Below, in pieces: positions 41,694-49,170 of a stretch of 64,000 nucleotides of DNA (the stretch's first letter is position 1; every line of letters begins with the position of its first letter). Position numbers and translations under genes: made by a program. This DNA is from Streptomyces sp. G-G2. Lineage in GTDB: Bacteria; Actinomycetota; Actinomycetes; Streptomycetales; Streptomycetaceae. The notes beneath the pieces are model-generated. The model did not search any database. It worked only from the letters and a program-made list of their open reading frames with translations, and was not told where the DNA came from. The stretch lies in contig NZ_JASISO010000007.1 in NCBI RefSeq assembly GCF_030063135.1, forward strand, positions 124,001-188,000, in the 5' to 3' direction.

Positions 41694-43469
41694 TTAGGCG
41701 GCGGCTTCGTCGTCGCTGGCCGGTTCGTCGCCTTCCTCGGCCTCCGGCTCGCTCGCCTCCTCGTCGGTGCCGGGCTCCTGCTCGGTCTCCGGCTCACTGC
41801 CCGACGTGATCGCGGCGCGGGCCTTCTTCTTCGACGGGTCGTAAGGCTCCTCGTCCACGACCGACTGCTCAATGGGCGTGAGCGGGTACCCGAGGGACGC
41901 GAGCACCTGGAACCACCGACCGGTGGGCTTCCGCGTCCACGGGGCGTGCTGGCTGTCCGTCCGCCACGCCGACCGGTTCGCGCACTTCTCCCGGACGGCC
42001 GCGATGGCGGCGAACTGGAGCTGAGGGGCCCGGCGCGGGTCCTTGGCGACGTGCCCGGCGAAACTGCCCCGATCCTTGGCCTGCTCGGTGTTCAGGCCCA
42101 GGAATCCGGCCAGGATCTCGGTGGTGCCCTCCTTGTTCAGATCGTCGGAGATTCCCCAACTGCCGTTCAAAAGAGCGTTATTGACGTGACCGATCAGGGT
42201 GTTGGTGGTGTTCTTCGGGAGGTTCCGCCGCTTGATCAGGTCCGTGATCCACTTCCGGCGCAGGGCCTCGGCCGCGTCCCAATCGATGTTCCCCTTCTTG
42301 ACGGCGGCGCGGGCGGCGCGCTCGGCCTCCTTGTCGGCGGCGGTCATCGTGCCGCCGCTGGCGCTGGCCCCCTCGGGCACCGTGTGCCCGTACAGACCGG
42401 GGGCGGAGCAGTAAGGCTCGTACCGGTCCCCCCGCCGCTCATCGAACACCCACACAAGCCCCTTGCACTCGGCGTGCTCCTCGGTGCTGATGCCGCGCAG
42501 TCGCCACACGGGCGTGGCCCGCTCGGACAGCTCCTCGGCGTCCCTGATCTTGTGCCCGGCCGTCTCCAGCTCCGCGCGGTGCGCCTCCGCCTTGACCCGC
42601 TTGTCGCGCTTGGTCCGCTCGATAGCGATGGCCCAGTCAACGTCTCCCTCGTCGGCGTCATCCTCGGCGGCGGCCTCGGTGATCGCGGCGAGTGCTTCGG
42701 CGTCGTCGGCGAACTCCGAGAGCGCGGCCAGGTGCTCGAAAGTCCACTCGTAGCTGCCCGCGCCGCTGACGGCGGCGCTCAACTTCTCGTCAGACCTGAC
42801 CTTGACCAGCGTCTTGACGTCCTTCTGCCGAACACCTGCGGCCTTGGCGATGCGGCCGACCTGTGCGCCCGCCTCGGCGGCGCTGAACATGGCCTGGTTC
42901 ATCTCGGACGGGCTGAGGCTCTTACGGTGCTGGGCGGTCGTGATCATGTCGAGGAACTGCCCGGCCGCGTCGCGGTCGTCGTCCTCCCACTCGTACGGCA
43001 GGTGGGTGAGACCCGCGTCCGTCGCTGCGTGGTAGCGGCGGTTTCCGTCGTTGACCTGGAGGACTCCGCCGTCGAGCCGCTGGATCTTGACGGGGATGCG
43101 GCACCCCTCGGCGCGGAGCGATTCCACGAACGGCGCGTTCAGGTCGAGGTCTTCGCGGGCGTTCTTCGGGTGCGGGGTGAGCGCGTCGATCCGGATGACG
43201 GGGCGGGGGGTGACCGGCACGGTCTCCAGCCCTGCGGCGACGGCGGCGGCCAGTCGCTGGAACCCGTCGATGATCTGCGGCACGTCGCCGTGGGTGCGGA
43301 CGACGTACAGCGGCTCCACGACGCCGTTGTCCTTCACGTCGGCCAGCAGTTCAGCCGGGGCCTCGATGTCGCGGACGTTGCCGGGGTGCGCGGCAAGTTC
43401 GGCGACCGTGAGGGTCGGCCACGGGGCAGGGGCAGCCTGGACGCCGGCCTGGGTCTTGGTGTTCGTCAT
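41694..43469 (-). CDS. ParB-like protein with two tandem ParB/Srx N-terminal domains
   Basis: A 591-residue protein. Two ParB-type N-terminal domains follow each other: about 19-85 (LTVAELAAHPGNVRDIEAP, ending with IIDGFQRLAAAV) and about 91-165 (IRIDALTPHPKNARED, ending with VNDGNRRYHAATD). A KorB/ParB-like HTH region (about 180-240; LSPSEMNQAMFSAAEAG, RIAKAAGVRQKDVKTL) and a long C-terminal part come next, ending in an acidic tail. There is no ParA partner, so chromosome-style partition is unlikely; nuclease, repressor or CTPase-type clamp roles in the leading region are possible. Confidence 0.85.
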   Translation of the reverse strand: MTNTKTQAGVQAAPAPWPTLTVAELAAHPGNVRDIEAPAELLADVKDNGVVEPLYVVRTHGDVPQIIDGFQRLAAAVAAGLETVPVTPRPVIRIDALTPHPKNAREDLDLNAPFVESLRAEGCRIPVKIQRLDGGVLQVNDGNRRYHAATDAGLTHLPYEWEDDDRDAAGQFLDMITTAQHRKSLSPSEMNQAMFSAAEAGAQVGRIAKAAGVRQKDVKTLVKVRSDEKLSAAVSGAGSYEWTFEHLAALSEFADDAEALAAITEAAAEDDADEGDVDWAIAIERTKRDKRVKAEAHRAELETAGHKIRDAEELSERATPVWRLRGISTEEHAECKGLVWVFDERRGDRYEPYCSAPGLYGHTVPEGASASGGTMTAADKEAERAARAAVKKGNIDWDAAEALRRKWITDLIKRRNLPKNTTNTLIGHVNNALLNGSWGISDDLNKEGTTEILAGFLGLNTEQAKDRGSFAGHVAKDPRRAPQLQFAAIAAVREKCANRSAWRTDSQHAPWTRKPTGRWFQVLASLGYPLTPIEQSVVDEEPYDPSKKKARAAITSGSEPETEQEPGTDEEASEPEAEEGDEPASDDEAAA

Positions 43470-43520
43470 CGGTCCTTCTTCTTCCTGGTGAGAGTTCTTC
43501 GGGCCGTTCGGCCCGGTGAC

Positions 43521-43591
43521 GGTGTCGGCCGGAGGGTTGCCCTCCCCCTTCCGACACCATTAATTAAACCACGTTCTTAAGAGTGGGGCAA
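43521..43591 (-). promoter_or_regulatory. Leading-region promoter/leader cassette I
   Basis: -35 TTGCCC (43586-43591), 17 bp, -10 TTTAAT (43563-43568), spacer AAGAACGTGG. The hairpin at 43521-43558 has an 8-bp outer stem GGTGTCGG/CCGACACC and an inner GGAGGG-CAA-CCCTCC. CGGGCC-GAAC-GGCCCG forms another hairpin downstream. Drives the ParB-like gene. Confidence 0.8.
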
Positions 43592-44028
43592 CCAGGGATG
43601 CTGTGATCGCCGTCACTCGCGTGCAGGGCTGCGGCGGCGCGGATCATCGCGGCGGCCTCGGCGGTGGTTCGCTCGGGCTCGTCCCCCCAGCACCACAGCA
43701 GGGTGCGCCGGTAGGCGTCCTCCGCGAGCTTCAGCTTTCGCCACCGGACGCCGGACACGGGGCGGCCGTTGATGTGGTTGCTGAGCACCACAAGGGAGTC
43801 GAACAGGGCGCGTTGGAAGACGTGCCACGGCTCACCGCGTACGGACCAGCGGGGCCGGGCGGAGCGTACGCCGCGCTCCCACGCGTGCAGCACGGTGCAC
43901 GGGGCGGTGTCGCCCATTCGGCCGGGCTGCCAGAGGTGGTCACCCTGGTAGAGCCCGACGCGTTCGATGTGTTCGGCGGCGGCCGTGAGGATGCGGGCGG
44001 GGGTGGCGTGCGGCTTCCGGGACGGCAT
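43564..44028 (-). CDS. DUF6197 family protein
   Basis: A 154-residue protein with the family start (ILTAAAEHIERVGLYQGDHLW) and a basic centre, then WCWGDEPERTTAEAAAMIRA. ATG 44028 has AGGAGG. A frameshifted paralogue lies at 31322-31749. DUF6197 proteins are common on actinobacterial plasmids and phages; function unknown. Its stop codon is embedded in promoter I. Confidence 0.8.
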   Translation of the reverse strand: MPSRKPHATPARILTAAAEHIERVGLYQGDHLWQPGRMGDTAPCTVLHAWERGVRSARPRWSVRGEPWHVFQRALFDSLVVLSNHINGRPVSGVRWRKLKLAEDAYRRTLLWCWGDEPERTTAEAAAMIRAAAALHASDGDHSIPGCPTLKNVV

Positions 44029-44057
44029 CGTGTCCTCCTGGCGGTGGTCGGTGGTGG

Positions 44058-44300
44058 TCAAGTGGTGGCGTGCTGGGTGGACTTGGCCGTGATGGTGCAC
44101 TCGACGCAGTGACACGGCGTCTGCCACTGCCACCCGGCCGCGCAGATGATCGAGTAGGCGAGGGCGGCGGCTTCGCTGATCCGGCCGGTGCCGGGCTCCT
44201 TCGGCGTCGCGGCGGCCCACGTGTAGGGGAAGCTGTAGGTCTGGAAGTAGTGGCGGCCGTTCTCGTCGACCTTGTGGAATCGGGCCCATTCCATGTACAT
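44058..44300 (-). CDS. Small Cys-containing protein
   Basis: An 80-residue protein (MYMEWARFHKVDENGRHYF, then AALAYSIICAAGWQWQTPCH and CVECT) with a C-terminal CxxC and CH pair that may bind zinc. GAGGAG lies 8 bp before ATG 44300. Unknown family; co-directional with neighbours. Confidence 0.7.
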   Translation of the reverse strand: MYMEWARFHKVDENGRHYFQTYSFPYTWAAATPKEPGTGRISEAAALAYSIICAAGWQWQTPCHCVECTITAKSTQHATT

Positions 44301-44328
44301 GCGTGGCTCCTCGACGCTTCGAGCGGGG

Positions 44329-44357
44329 GGCCGGGGCGGCGGGCTGCCGCCCCGGCC
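44329..44357. terminator. GC-rich intergenic hairpin after DUF2786 gene
   Basis: A 12-bp stem GGCCGGGGCGGC with a 5-nt loop, just after the stop at 44369. Confidence 0.6.
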
Positions 44358-44368
44358 GGGATGGGCGG

Positions 44369-45106
44369 TCAGGCTGCGAGCGCTCCGGCGGTCTGGGCAC
44401 CGATGCGGCGGGTGCCTCCGATGTCGGCGCGGTTGCCTGCGGCGGCCCCGTCGCCGTACCCACTGCCGCTGTACGAGCCGCGCGAAGTCCGGACGTGCGG
44501 GTGCTCCTTGTGGTAGGCGGCCTCCACCATCGCGTCGCGGTCGGCCAGCACGAGTTCACCGCTGCGGCCCGTGGCCGACGTCTCACCACTGGCGGCGGCG
44601 CGGGCTGCCTGCTCGATCGCCTTGAGCCGTTCTATGACGCGCTCGATGAACCCGATGGTCCACGAGTTGCGCCAGGCTCGCGCACTCCGGACGCCGTACG
44701 GGACAACCTGCGCGTTGAGCCCGCCGAGCATCTGAATCAAGAGAGAGGTGTAAAGGACCTCGGCGCGCTGGATGTCGGACTCGTGGCCGACGATGTGAAC
44801 CCGGCGCACGTTTCCCCGCACACCCATGTGCACGGCCTTGCAGCCGACGTTCTGAGCGATGAAGCAGATGAGGCGGACGCGGGACATGGACCACGGGTTG
44901 GGGAGGTCGACGTACTTCGCGGTGACCGCGTCCCGCGACGGCTGCCCGTCGCTCAGCATGGCCTCTTCGACGCCGTACTTCGCCATCATCTCGAACGCCC
45001 TCTTCCGGGCAAGATCGGCCTCAGACTCGGGCGTACGGGGGTCCTCCGCCGTAGCGAGCAGAGCGCGGATGGTGTCGAGCTTTCCCGGGGCCTTCGTGGT
45101 GCTCAC
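44369..45106 (-). CDS. DUF2786 domain protein
   Basis: A 245-residue protein. Residues 9-48 (LDTIRALLATAEDPRTPESE, KRAFEMMAKYGVEEAML) are the DUF2786 signature; the following alpha/beta part (RVRLICFIAQNVGCKAVHMG, RVHIVGHESDIQRAEVLYTS) is the associated C-terminal domain (DUF7168-like). Found on phages and plasmids, function unknown. GTG 45106 follows CCAGGAG and overlaps the stop of a 28-codon leader frame (GTGA). First gene behind promoter J. Confidence 0.85.
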   Translation of the reverse strand: MSTTKAPGKLDTIRALLATAEDPRTPESEADLARKRAFEMMAKYGVEEAMLSDGQPSRDAVTAKYVDLPNPWSMSRVRLICFIAQNVGCKAVHMGVRGNVRRVHIVGHESDIQRAEVLYTSLLIQMLGGLNAQVVPYGVRSARAWRNSWTIGFIERVIERLKAIEQAARAAASGETSATGRSGELVLADRDAMVEAAYHKEHPHVRTSRGSYSGSGYGDGAAAGNRADIGGTRRIGAQTAGALAA

Positions 45107-45112
45107 GTTCGT

Positions 45113-45571
45113 TCTCCTGGTGAGAGAGGTTGTCGGCGGCCGGTCGGCCTGCCGTGTGCCGGTCGGGGGTTGCCCTCCCCTTCCGACATCACTAATTAAA
45201 CCACGTTCTAGGGATTGGGTCAACCCGGACACAGGCCCTGACCTGCCCTTTTCCCGTTCCGCCGACCCGCACCCGCTCGGCCGGGCCCGGCCACAACGGG
45301 CCTGGGCGGGGTTCCCTCCTCGGTCGGACAGCTCCGCCGTATCAGGGTTCCGGGCGCGGTGTCCTGGCTCGCGTAGCGACCGCGCAGCGGCTCGGCCTGG
45401 ACGCCGCGCCCGGGTTCCTGATACGCCCCCTGGGTGTCCGGCCGAGGAGGGAACCCCGCCTTCACCACCCGCACCACAACGCTCCCGCACCCGACCGACC
45501 AGCCCCCACCCCCTCCGAGGAGGACCCGCCGGAGGCAGCCTTTCGCTCTGGCCGGCACCCAACCAACCCGT
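45113..45571. repeat. 459-bp direct repeat, right copy (R2)
   Basis: Matches 36912-37370 at a constant offset of 8201 bp with a few substitutions near the promoter. It includes promoter J and the long inverted repeat (45305-45460). Confidence 0.95.
45162..45223 (-). promoter_or_regulatory. Leading-region promoter/leader cassette J
   Basis: -35 TTGACC (45218-45223), 17 bp, -10 TTTAAT (45195-45200), spacer with AGAACGTGG. Hairpin at 45162-45187 with AGGGCAA loop. Drives the DUF2786 gene. Confidence 0.8.
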
Positions 45572-45646
45572 GGTTCGAGATGTCCGCGGACCTGTGCCTA
45601 CGGTGCGCGCGACGAGCACTGATTTCGAACAGGACTGGGGGCACGG

Positions 45647-46096
45647 GTGAGCACCACTTCGGCAGGACCGGTGAGCGCGGCGGACTTGCGGCGACGGGTT
45701 CGCGCTGCTGAAGCGCTGAAGGCGAAGACGCGGGAGATGGCAGCTACGAACGCGCTGAGCGCGCGTGAGGCCGCGGTGAACGCAGCCAAGGCGAAGGAGG
45801 AGGCCGACGCCACGGCTCGGGAAGCTACTGCTGTAGTTCTGCGGCTGTTCGGCAACGATGCCGAGTTGGTCTCGGAACTGCTGGGCGTGCCGGCGGAGGA
45901 GCTGGAACGCGAGGCGAAGCCTGTTACCGCGGCTCGTGCGAAGGAGATCATCGAATCGCTGCGGGCCCGTGCCGAGCGCCCCCGCCCCACCCGGGCCCGG
46001 AAGCCTCGGGCCGATGCGGCGGAAGCGGCTTCTTCGGCCTCGGGCATCCCGGCCCCGGTCGGCACAGCGGACGGTAGCCGGGCTGATGCCTCCTGA
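45647..46096 (+). CDS. Coiled-coil protein, unknown function
   Basis: A 149-residue protein, strongly helical through residue 100 with heptad-like Ala/Glu/Lys pattern (RAAEALKAKTREMAATNALS, NAAKAKEEADATAREATAVV) and a segment VSELLGVPAEELEREAKPV that could be a small helical DNA-binding unit; the tail is basic and disordered. GTG 45647 has GGGGG upstream. It overlaps the HNH gene by 11 bp. Confidence 0.7.
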   Translation: MSTTSAGPVSAADLRRRVRAAEALKAKTREMAATNALSAREAAVNAAKAKEEADATAREATAVVLRLFGNDAELVSELLGVPAEELEREAKPVTAARAKEIIESLRARAERPRPTRARKPRADAAEAASSASGIPAPVGTADGSRADAS

Positions 46097-46721
46097 GAAC
46101 GACCTCGGGCCCGGACTCTTCCCGCTCGCGGCGGTGAACGAGTCCGGGCCCGTTCACGTTGATGAGCAACTTGCCCTCATCGGTGAGCCAACGCCCGTGC
46201 GCATACCGGCTGTTGAGTGGTCGGTCTGGCTTGCCAACGAGTCCGTTCAAGCCCGGTACTGGGCAAAGGTCTACCGAACAAGGTCAACCGAGGACTGCTG
46301 GTTCTTCTTCGGCGGGATCTCAAGCACCGGCCACGCCAGCTTCAGGGCCGCCTCGCGGCCGGGCAGGACGCGACGCGGCACGGTGCCGGGCCACCTCTAC
46401 GGGTACCAGCTCGCGCACGGTGTCATCCCTCGACTCGGCTGGGGAACCGACAGCCCGACCGTCTGCCACACCTGTGACAACCACTCCTGTCAGCAGCCGA
46501 CTCACCTGCGGATGGGCACGGCGGCGGAGAACCGAGCCGAATGGCTGGCCCGCCGCAGAGACCCGGGAAGTCCCCTCGCCGACCTTCGCGGCCCGGCCGG
46601 ACGCTCCCGTGCCATTGGTGCCGCTATCCGGGCCGGCAAGAACGGTGGGGAGTCCAAGGCAGAGATCGCGGCACGCGTCCGTGTAGCGGTTGCGGCGGGC
46701 CGCCCCCTCAGCCTCTGGTGA
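46086..46721 (+). CDS. HNH-type endonuclease-like protein
   Basis: A 211-residue protein with a degenerate HNH motif of the kind used by phage and plasmid homing-type nucleases: VCHTCDNHSCQQPTHLRMGT followed by AENRAEW. Residues 50-110 (RYWAKVYRTRSTEDCWFFFG, GYQLAHGVIP) match the substrate-binding lead-in of this family. It overlaps the coiled-coil gene and precedes another small gene by 40 bp. It could be a self-splicing-independent nicking enzyme or DNA repair function of the element. Confidence 0.8.
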   Translation: MPPENDLGPGLFPLAAVNESGPVHVDEQLALIGEPTPVRIPAVEWSVWLANESVQARYWAKVYRTRSTEDCWFFFGGISSTGHASFRAASRPGRTRRGTVPGHLYGYQLAHGVIPRLGWGTDSPTVCHTCDNHSCQQPTHLRMGTAAENRAEWLARRRDPGSPLADLRGPAGRSRAIGAAIRAGKNGGESKAEIAARVRVAVAAGRPLSLW

Positions 46722-46761
46722 CGACCGACCGCCACCAGACCGATCCACCTTGGGAGAGAAC

Positions 46762-47082
46762 GTGACACCCGCTGGACCGCACCGCGCCCTCGTGTACGTA
46801 CTGAACGGGCGCTGGCGCCTGATCGTGGCACCGCTTGCCTCTGAGGAACGGGAGGTCCGTGTCGAGGACCCCGACCCTGTGCGGCAACTCGTCGTCCGTG
46901 ATCTGGGGCCGGCGGACTCGGGCTTCGCCCCCGCGTCGTTCGGACATCGCCTGATCGAGAACGGGTTCATCATCGACCCGTCCGAACGGGCCAAGCCGGG
47001 CACCGTCAACGGCTGGTCGCGGACCGACGACCCCGACCGGTGGCAGACGGTCTGCTACCCGACCTCGGAAGCCGTGGGCTGA
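46762..47082 (+). CDS. Small uncharacterised protein
   Basis: A 106-residue protein of no known family; beta-rich first half (RALVYVLNGRWRLIVAPLAS, REVRVEDPDPVRQLVVRDLG) and WSRTDDPDRWQTV near the end. GTG 46762 has GGGAGAG upstream. It converges on the integrase gene across a strong terminator. Confidence 0.7.
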   Translation: MTPAGPHRALVYVLNGRWRLIVAPLASEEREVRVEDPDPVRQLVVRDLGPADSGFAPASFGHRLIENGFIIDPSERAKPGTVNGWSRTDDPDRWQTVCYPTSEAVG

Positions 47083-47111
47083 AGCCACGGACGGTTTCGC
47101 GCTGCGGAGCA

Positions 47112-47159
47112 CACGCAAATTCGGCCCGCTCCTCGCGAGGAGCGGGCCGAATTTGCGTG
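47112..47159. terminator. Bidirectional terminator, perfect 24-bp palindrome
   Basis: Arms of 24 bp beginning CACGCAAATTCGGCCC meet without a spacer between the converging 46762-47082 gene and the integrase gene. Confidence 0.92.
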
Positions 47160-47201
47160 ATGAAGGACATACTCCTTCGAGTGACCGGATGGAGCTCTGG
47201 G

Positions 47202-49067
47202 CTACGCCTGCGCGCTCGTGAGGTCGGCGTCCGGATGCTTGGCGCACACCTCCAGGGCCTCCACCCGGGCCTGCTCAAAGGCCCGGGACACGGCAGACTT
47301 GTTGATTCCCCGTGCGTGCGCCTCCGTGTTGCCCTGGGGGCGGAACTCGGTCCGGAACTCGGCGGCCCGCGTGGTGAAGCCGTCGTGCTCGAACTCCCAC
47401 GCCCACCGGCTACTCACCGGAAGCGGCTCGTACGTCAGGGTGCCGTCGGCCTCGTACGAGGCCAAGGCGTAGTGCACGAACTGCCGCTCCGGCATCCGGG
47501 ACCAGACGGAGCCGCCGCCGGTCCATCGCTCACGCTCCTCTGGGCCGAGGGCTCCGCGGCGGGCGATCCGCTCCTCTGGCCAACCGTCTGCCCGCATAGT
47601 CGCGATCTCTTCCTCGTGGTCGTCGTTCCACTGGTCGGCGACGTCCTGCGCGTGCTCGCGGTCCGCAAATGGCACCTCCCGGCCGCCCAGCGTGATGACG
47701 AATACCGGGTCGTTCTCGTGCTCGGCATCGTCCTGCGGCATGTCGCTGGCGTCCTTCCAGGTTTCCTGGGCCAGTCCGGAGAGCTGGCGAGGGACGTGGG
47801 GGAGTCCGTCCGTAGCGGCGGCCAGGCCGGAGCCTTCCAGGAAGCCGGGCAGCGGAGCGGTGGGGTCCATGGCCCATTCGATGGCGGCCATGACCTCGTC
47901 GTCCAAGGCGTCCAGGAGGTGGCCGTACCTGTCGACGGTGGTGGTGATGGACTCGTGCCCAAGACGTCCTTGGATGGCCGGAAGCGGCACCTTCGCGGCA
48001 ATCAGCCACGATGCGTGGGAGTGACGGAGGTCGTGGATGCGCGGTCGCTTGATGAGGCCGTACTTCTCCGCAGCCAGCTCGATCGCGGGCAGCCAGCGCA
48101 AGCGCCGGAACGTGCCGGGGTCCCACTTGCCCCCCTCGGGACCAGTGAATATGAGGGCGTTGGGAGCCAGACCCTTGGCTCGGCGTCGCAGCATCCGATC
48201 AAGCTTGTGAGTGATGACGACGGTCCGTCGCGCCTTACGGGTCTTCGGGGGGCCGAGGATGGACTTACCGTCCTCGTCCTTCTTCCAGGCCCTCTGAACA
48301 CGGATGGCGGGCCGGCCATTACGCCGCCGAAGGTCACGGGGCTGAAGTGCCGTTGCCTCGCCCCACCGAAAGCCGGTCTCCGCGATGGCCTCGCCGAGAT
48401 CCTTGGCATCGTCGCTGAGGCATTCGTAGATCCAGGCCCATTCCTCGCGTTCGAGGAAGACCATCTCTTCTTCGTCTTCAGCGCCGTCGAGTCGCGGGAG
48501 ACGAGTCTTCGCGCACGGATTCGAGGCCCGCAGCGACGGCTCCGCGTCCACCGCCGACTGAAGGATCGAGAAGAGCAAGCCGTGCTCGTTCTGGATGGTC
48601 TTAGGCCGGTACTTCGTTCGAGGCTTCCGGTCTGGAGGGTCGAGCGGAGCGAGCCGTCCGGCCTCCAGGTCGTTGACCCAGTCCTGCACCATCTCTCGGA
48701 TGATGGTGCCCTCACCGTCCTCTACGGAGTAGGGGCCGAACCAGGGCGTCATATTGGCACGTATTCGTGTCTTGTACTTGCTGCGCGTGTCGCCCTGGAT
48801 GCCGGTCAGACGGTCGACGTAGGCGAGCGCGAATGCCTCGAACATCGTGTCCGGCCGGCGCTGGTCAGCGATGAACCCCTGCCCTCGCACCCAGCCGGGC
48901 GGCCACTGCTGACCGTGCCCGTTCACCAGATCCCTGAATCGCTCGGCGGCCTTCTCATCACTGAAGACCTCCGATTCCTGCTTGGCGCTCCGCGCGCCGC
49001 CAGCCCTCCACAGCACGGTGAAGCTCGCCGTTCCGTCCCTTTTAGGACGGGTCTTGATTGATGCCAT
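47202..49067 (-). CDS. int: Tyrosine recombinase (integrase) with long C-terminal extension
   Basis: A 621-residue site-specific recombinase. An arm-binding-like N-terminus (residues 1-60) and SAM-like core-binding domain (about 72-180) precede the catalytic domain: Arg in TGFRWGE (R234), Lys in PPKTRKARR (K275), HDLRHSH (H345, R348), LGHES (H371) and nucleophile Y381 in VDRYGHLL. The usual protein ends near residue 410; here about 200 further residues follow (GGREVPFADREHAQDVADQW, RQFVHYALASYEADG) that are not part of the known fold. ATG 49067 lies 104 bp from tRNA-Ala, fitting attachment at its 3' end. No excisionase is adjacent. Confidence 0.93.
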   Translation of the reverse strand: MASIKTRPKRDGTASFTVLWRAGGARSAKQESEVFSDEKAAERFRDLVNGHGQQWPPGWVRGQGFIADQRRPDTMFEAFALAYVDRLTGIQGDTRSKYKTRIRANMTPWFGPYSVEDGEGTIIREMVQDWVNDLEAGRLAPLDPPDRKPRTKYRPKTIQNEHGLLFSILQSAVDAEPSLRASNPCAKTRLPRLDGAEDEEEMVFLEREEWAWIYECLSDDAKDLGEAIAETGFRWGEATALQPRDLRRRNGRPAIRVQRAWKKDEDGKSILGPPKTRKARRTVVITHKLDRMLRRRAKGLAPNALIFTGPEGGKWDPGTFRRLRWLPAIELAAEKYGLIKRPRIHDLRHSHASWLIAAKVPLPAIQGRLGHESITTTVDRYGHLLDALDDEVMAAIEWAMDPTAPLPGFLEGSGLAAATDGLPHVPRQLSGLAQETWKDASDMPQDDAEHENDPVFVITLGGREVPFADREHAQDVADQWNDDHEEEIATMRADGWPEERIARRGALGPEERERWTGGGSVWSRMPERQFVHYALASYEADGTLTYEPLPVSSRWAWEFEHDGFTTRAAEFRTEFRPQGNTEAHARGINKSAVSRAFEQARVEALEVCAKHPDADLTSAQA

Positions 49068-49170
49068 GGGGGGACCGTACGACAGGGCGGTGTTGACACG
49101 GTGTTGACGTTATAAACACGGAGAGGGTCCCTGACCCGCGTTTCCGCAGGTCAGGGACCCTCTGATCATG
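49068..49170. promoter_or_regulatory. Integrase promoter / attachment region with tRNA terminator
   Basis: The direct repeat GTGTTGAC-ACG-GTGTTGAC (49090-49108) and TATAAC-type -10 on the minus strand lie ahead of int and may be Int arm or repressor sites. A 14-bp hairpin, GAGGGTCCCTGACC, at 49123-49162 lies 8 bp beyond the tRNA 3' end and should terminate it. The att core must be here or in the tRNA end; its partner is outside the window. Confidence 0.65.

Larger units (their letters stand above)
1..49170. mobile_element. Integrative conjugative element (right part), inserted at tRNA-Ala
   Basis: The span from the window start to the 3' end of tRNA-Ala carries a T4SS-like conjugation operon, a MobF relaxase, an antirestriction/ParB-type gene set, a lanthipeptide cargo cluster and, next to the tRNA, a tyrosine recombinase. 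Right of the tRNA the gene order is the conserved Streptomyces oriC region. This arrangement is classic for an ICE integrated by site-specific recombination into a tRNA gene. The left end is outside the window, so att repeats and total size cannot be given. An alternative, a composite of two nested elements, cannot be excluded: the truncated epimerase at 22.9 kb marks at least one internal rearrangement. Confidence 0.85.

Noticed and set aside
34735..45223. Repeated promoter cassettes as iterons or a degenerate CRISPR
   Set aside because: Spacing is kilobases, each copy sits just upstream of a gene, and -35/-10 spacing is exact; no tandem array or spacers.
36912..45571. The 459-bp repeats as insertion sequences
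   Set aside because: No transposase frame, no target duplication and no terminal inverted repeats at the repeat boundaries.
46086..46721. HNH protein as part of a restriction or toxin system
   Set aside because: No methyltransferase, specificity subunit or immunity gene adjacent; the HNH form matches solitary phage/plasmid nucleases.
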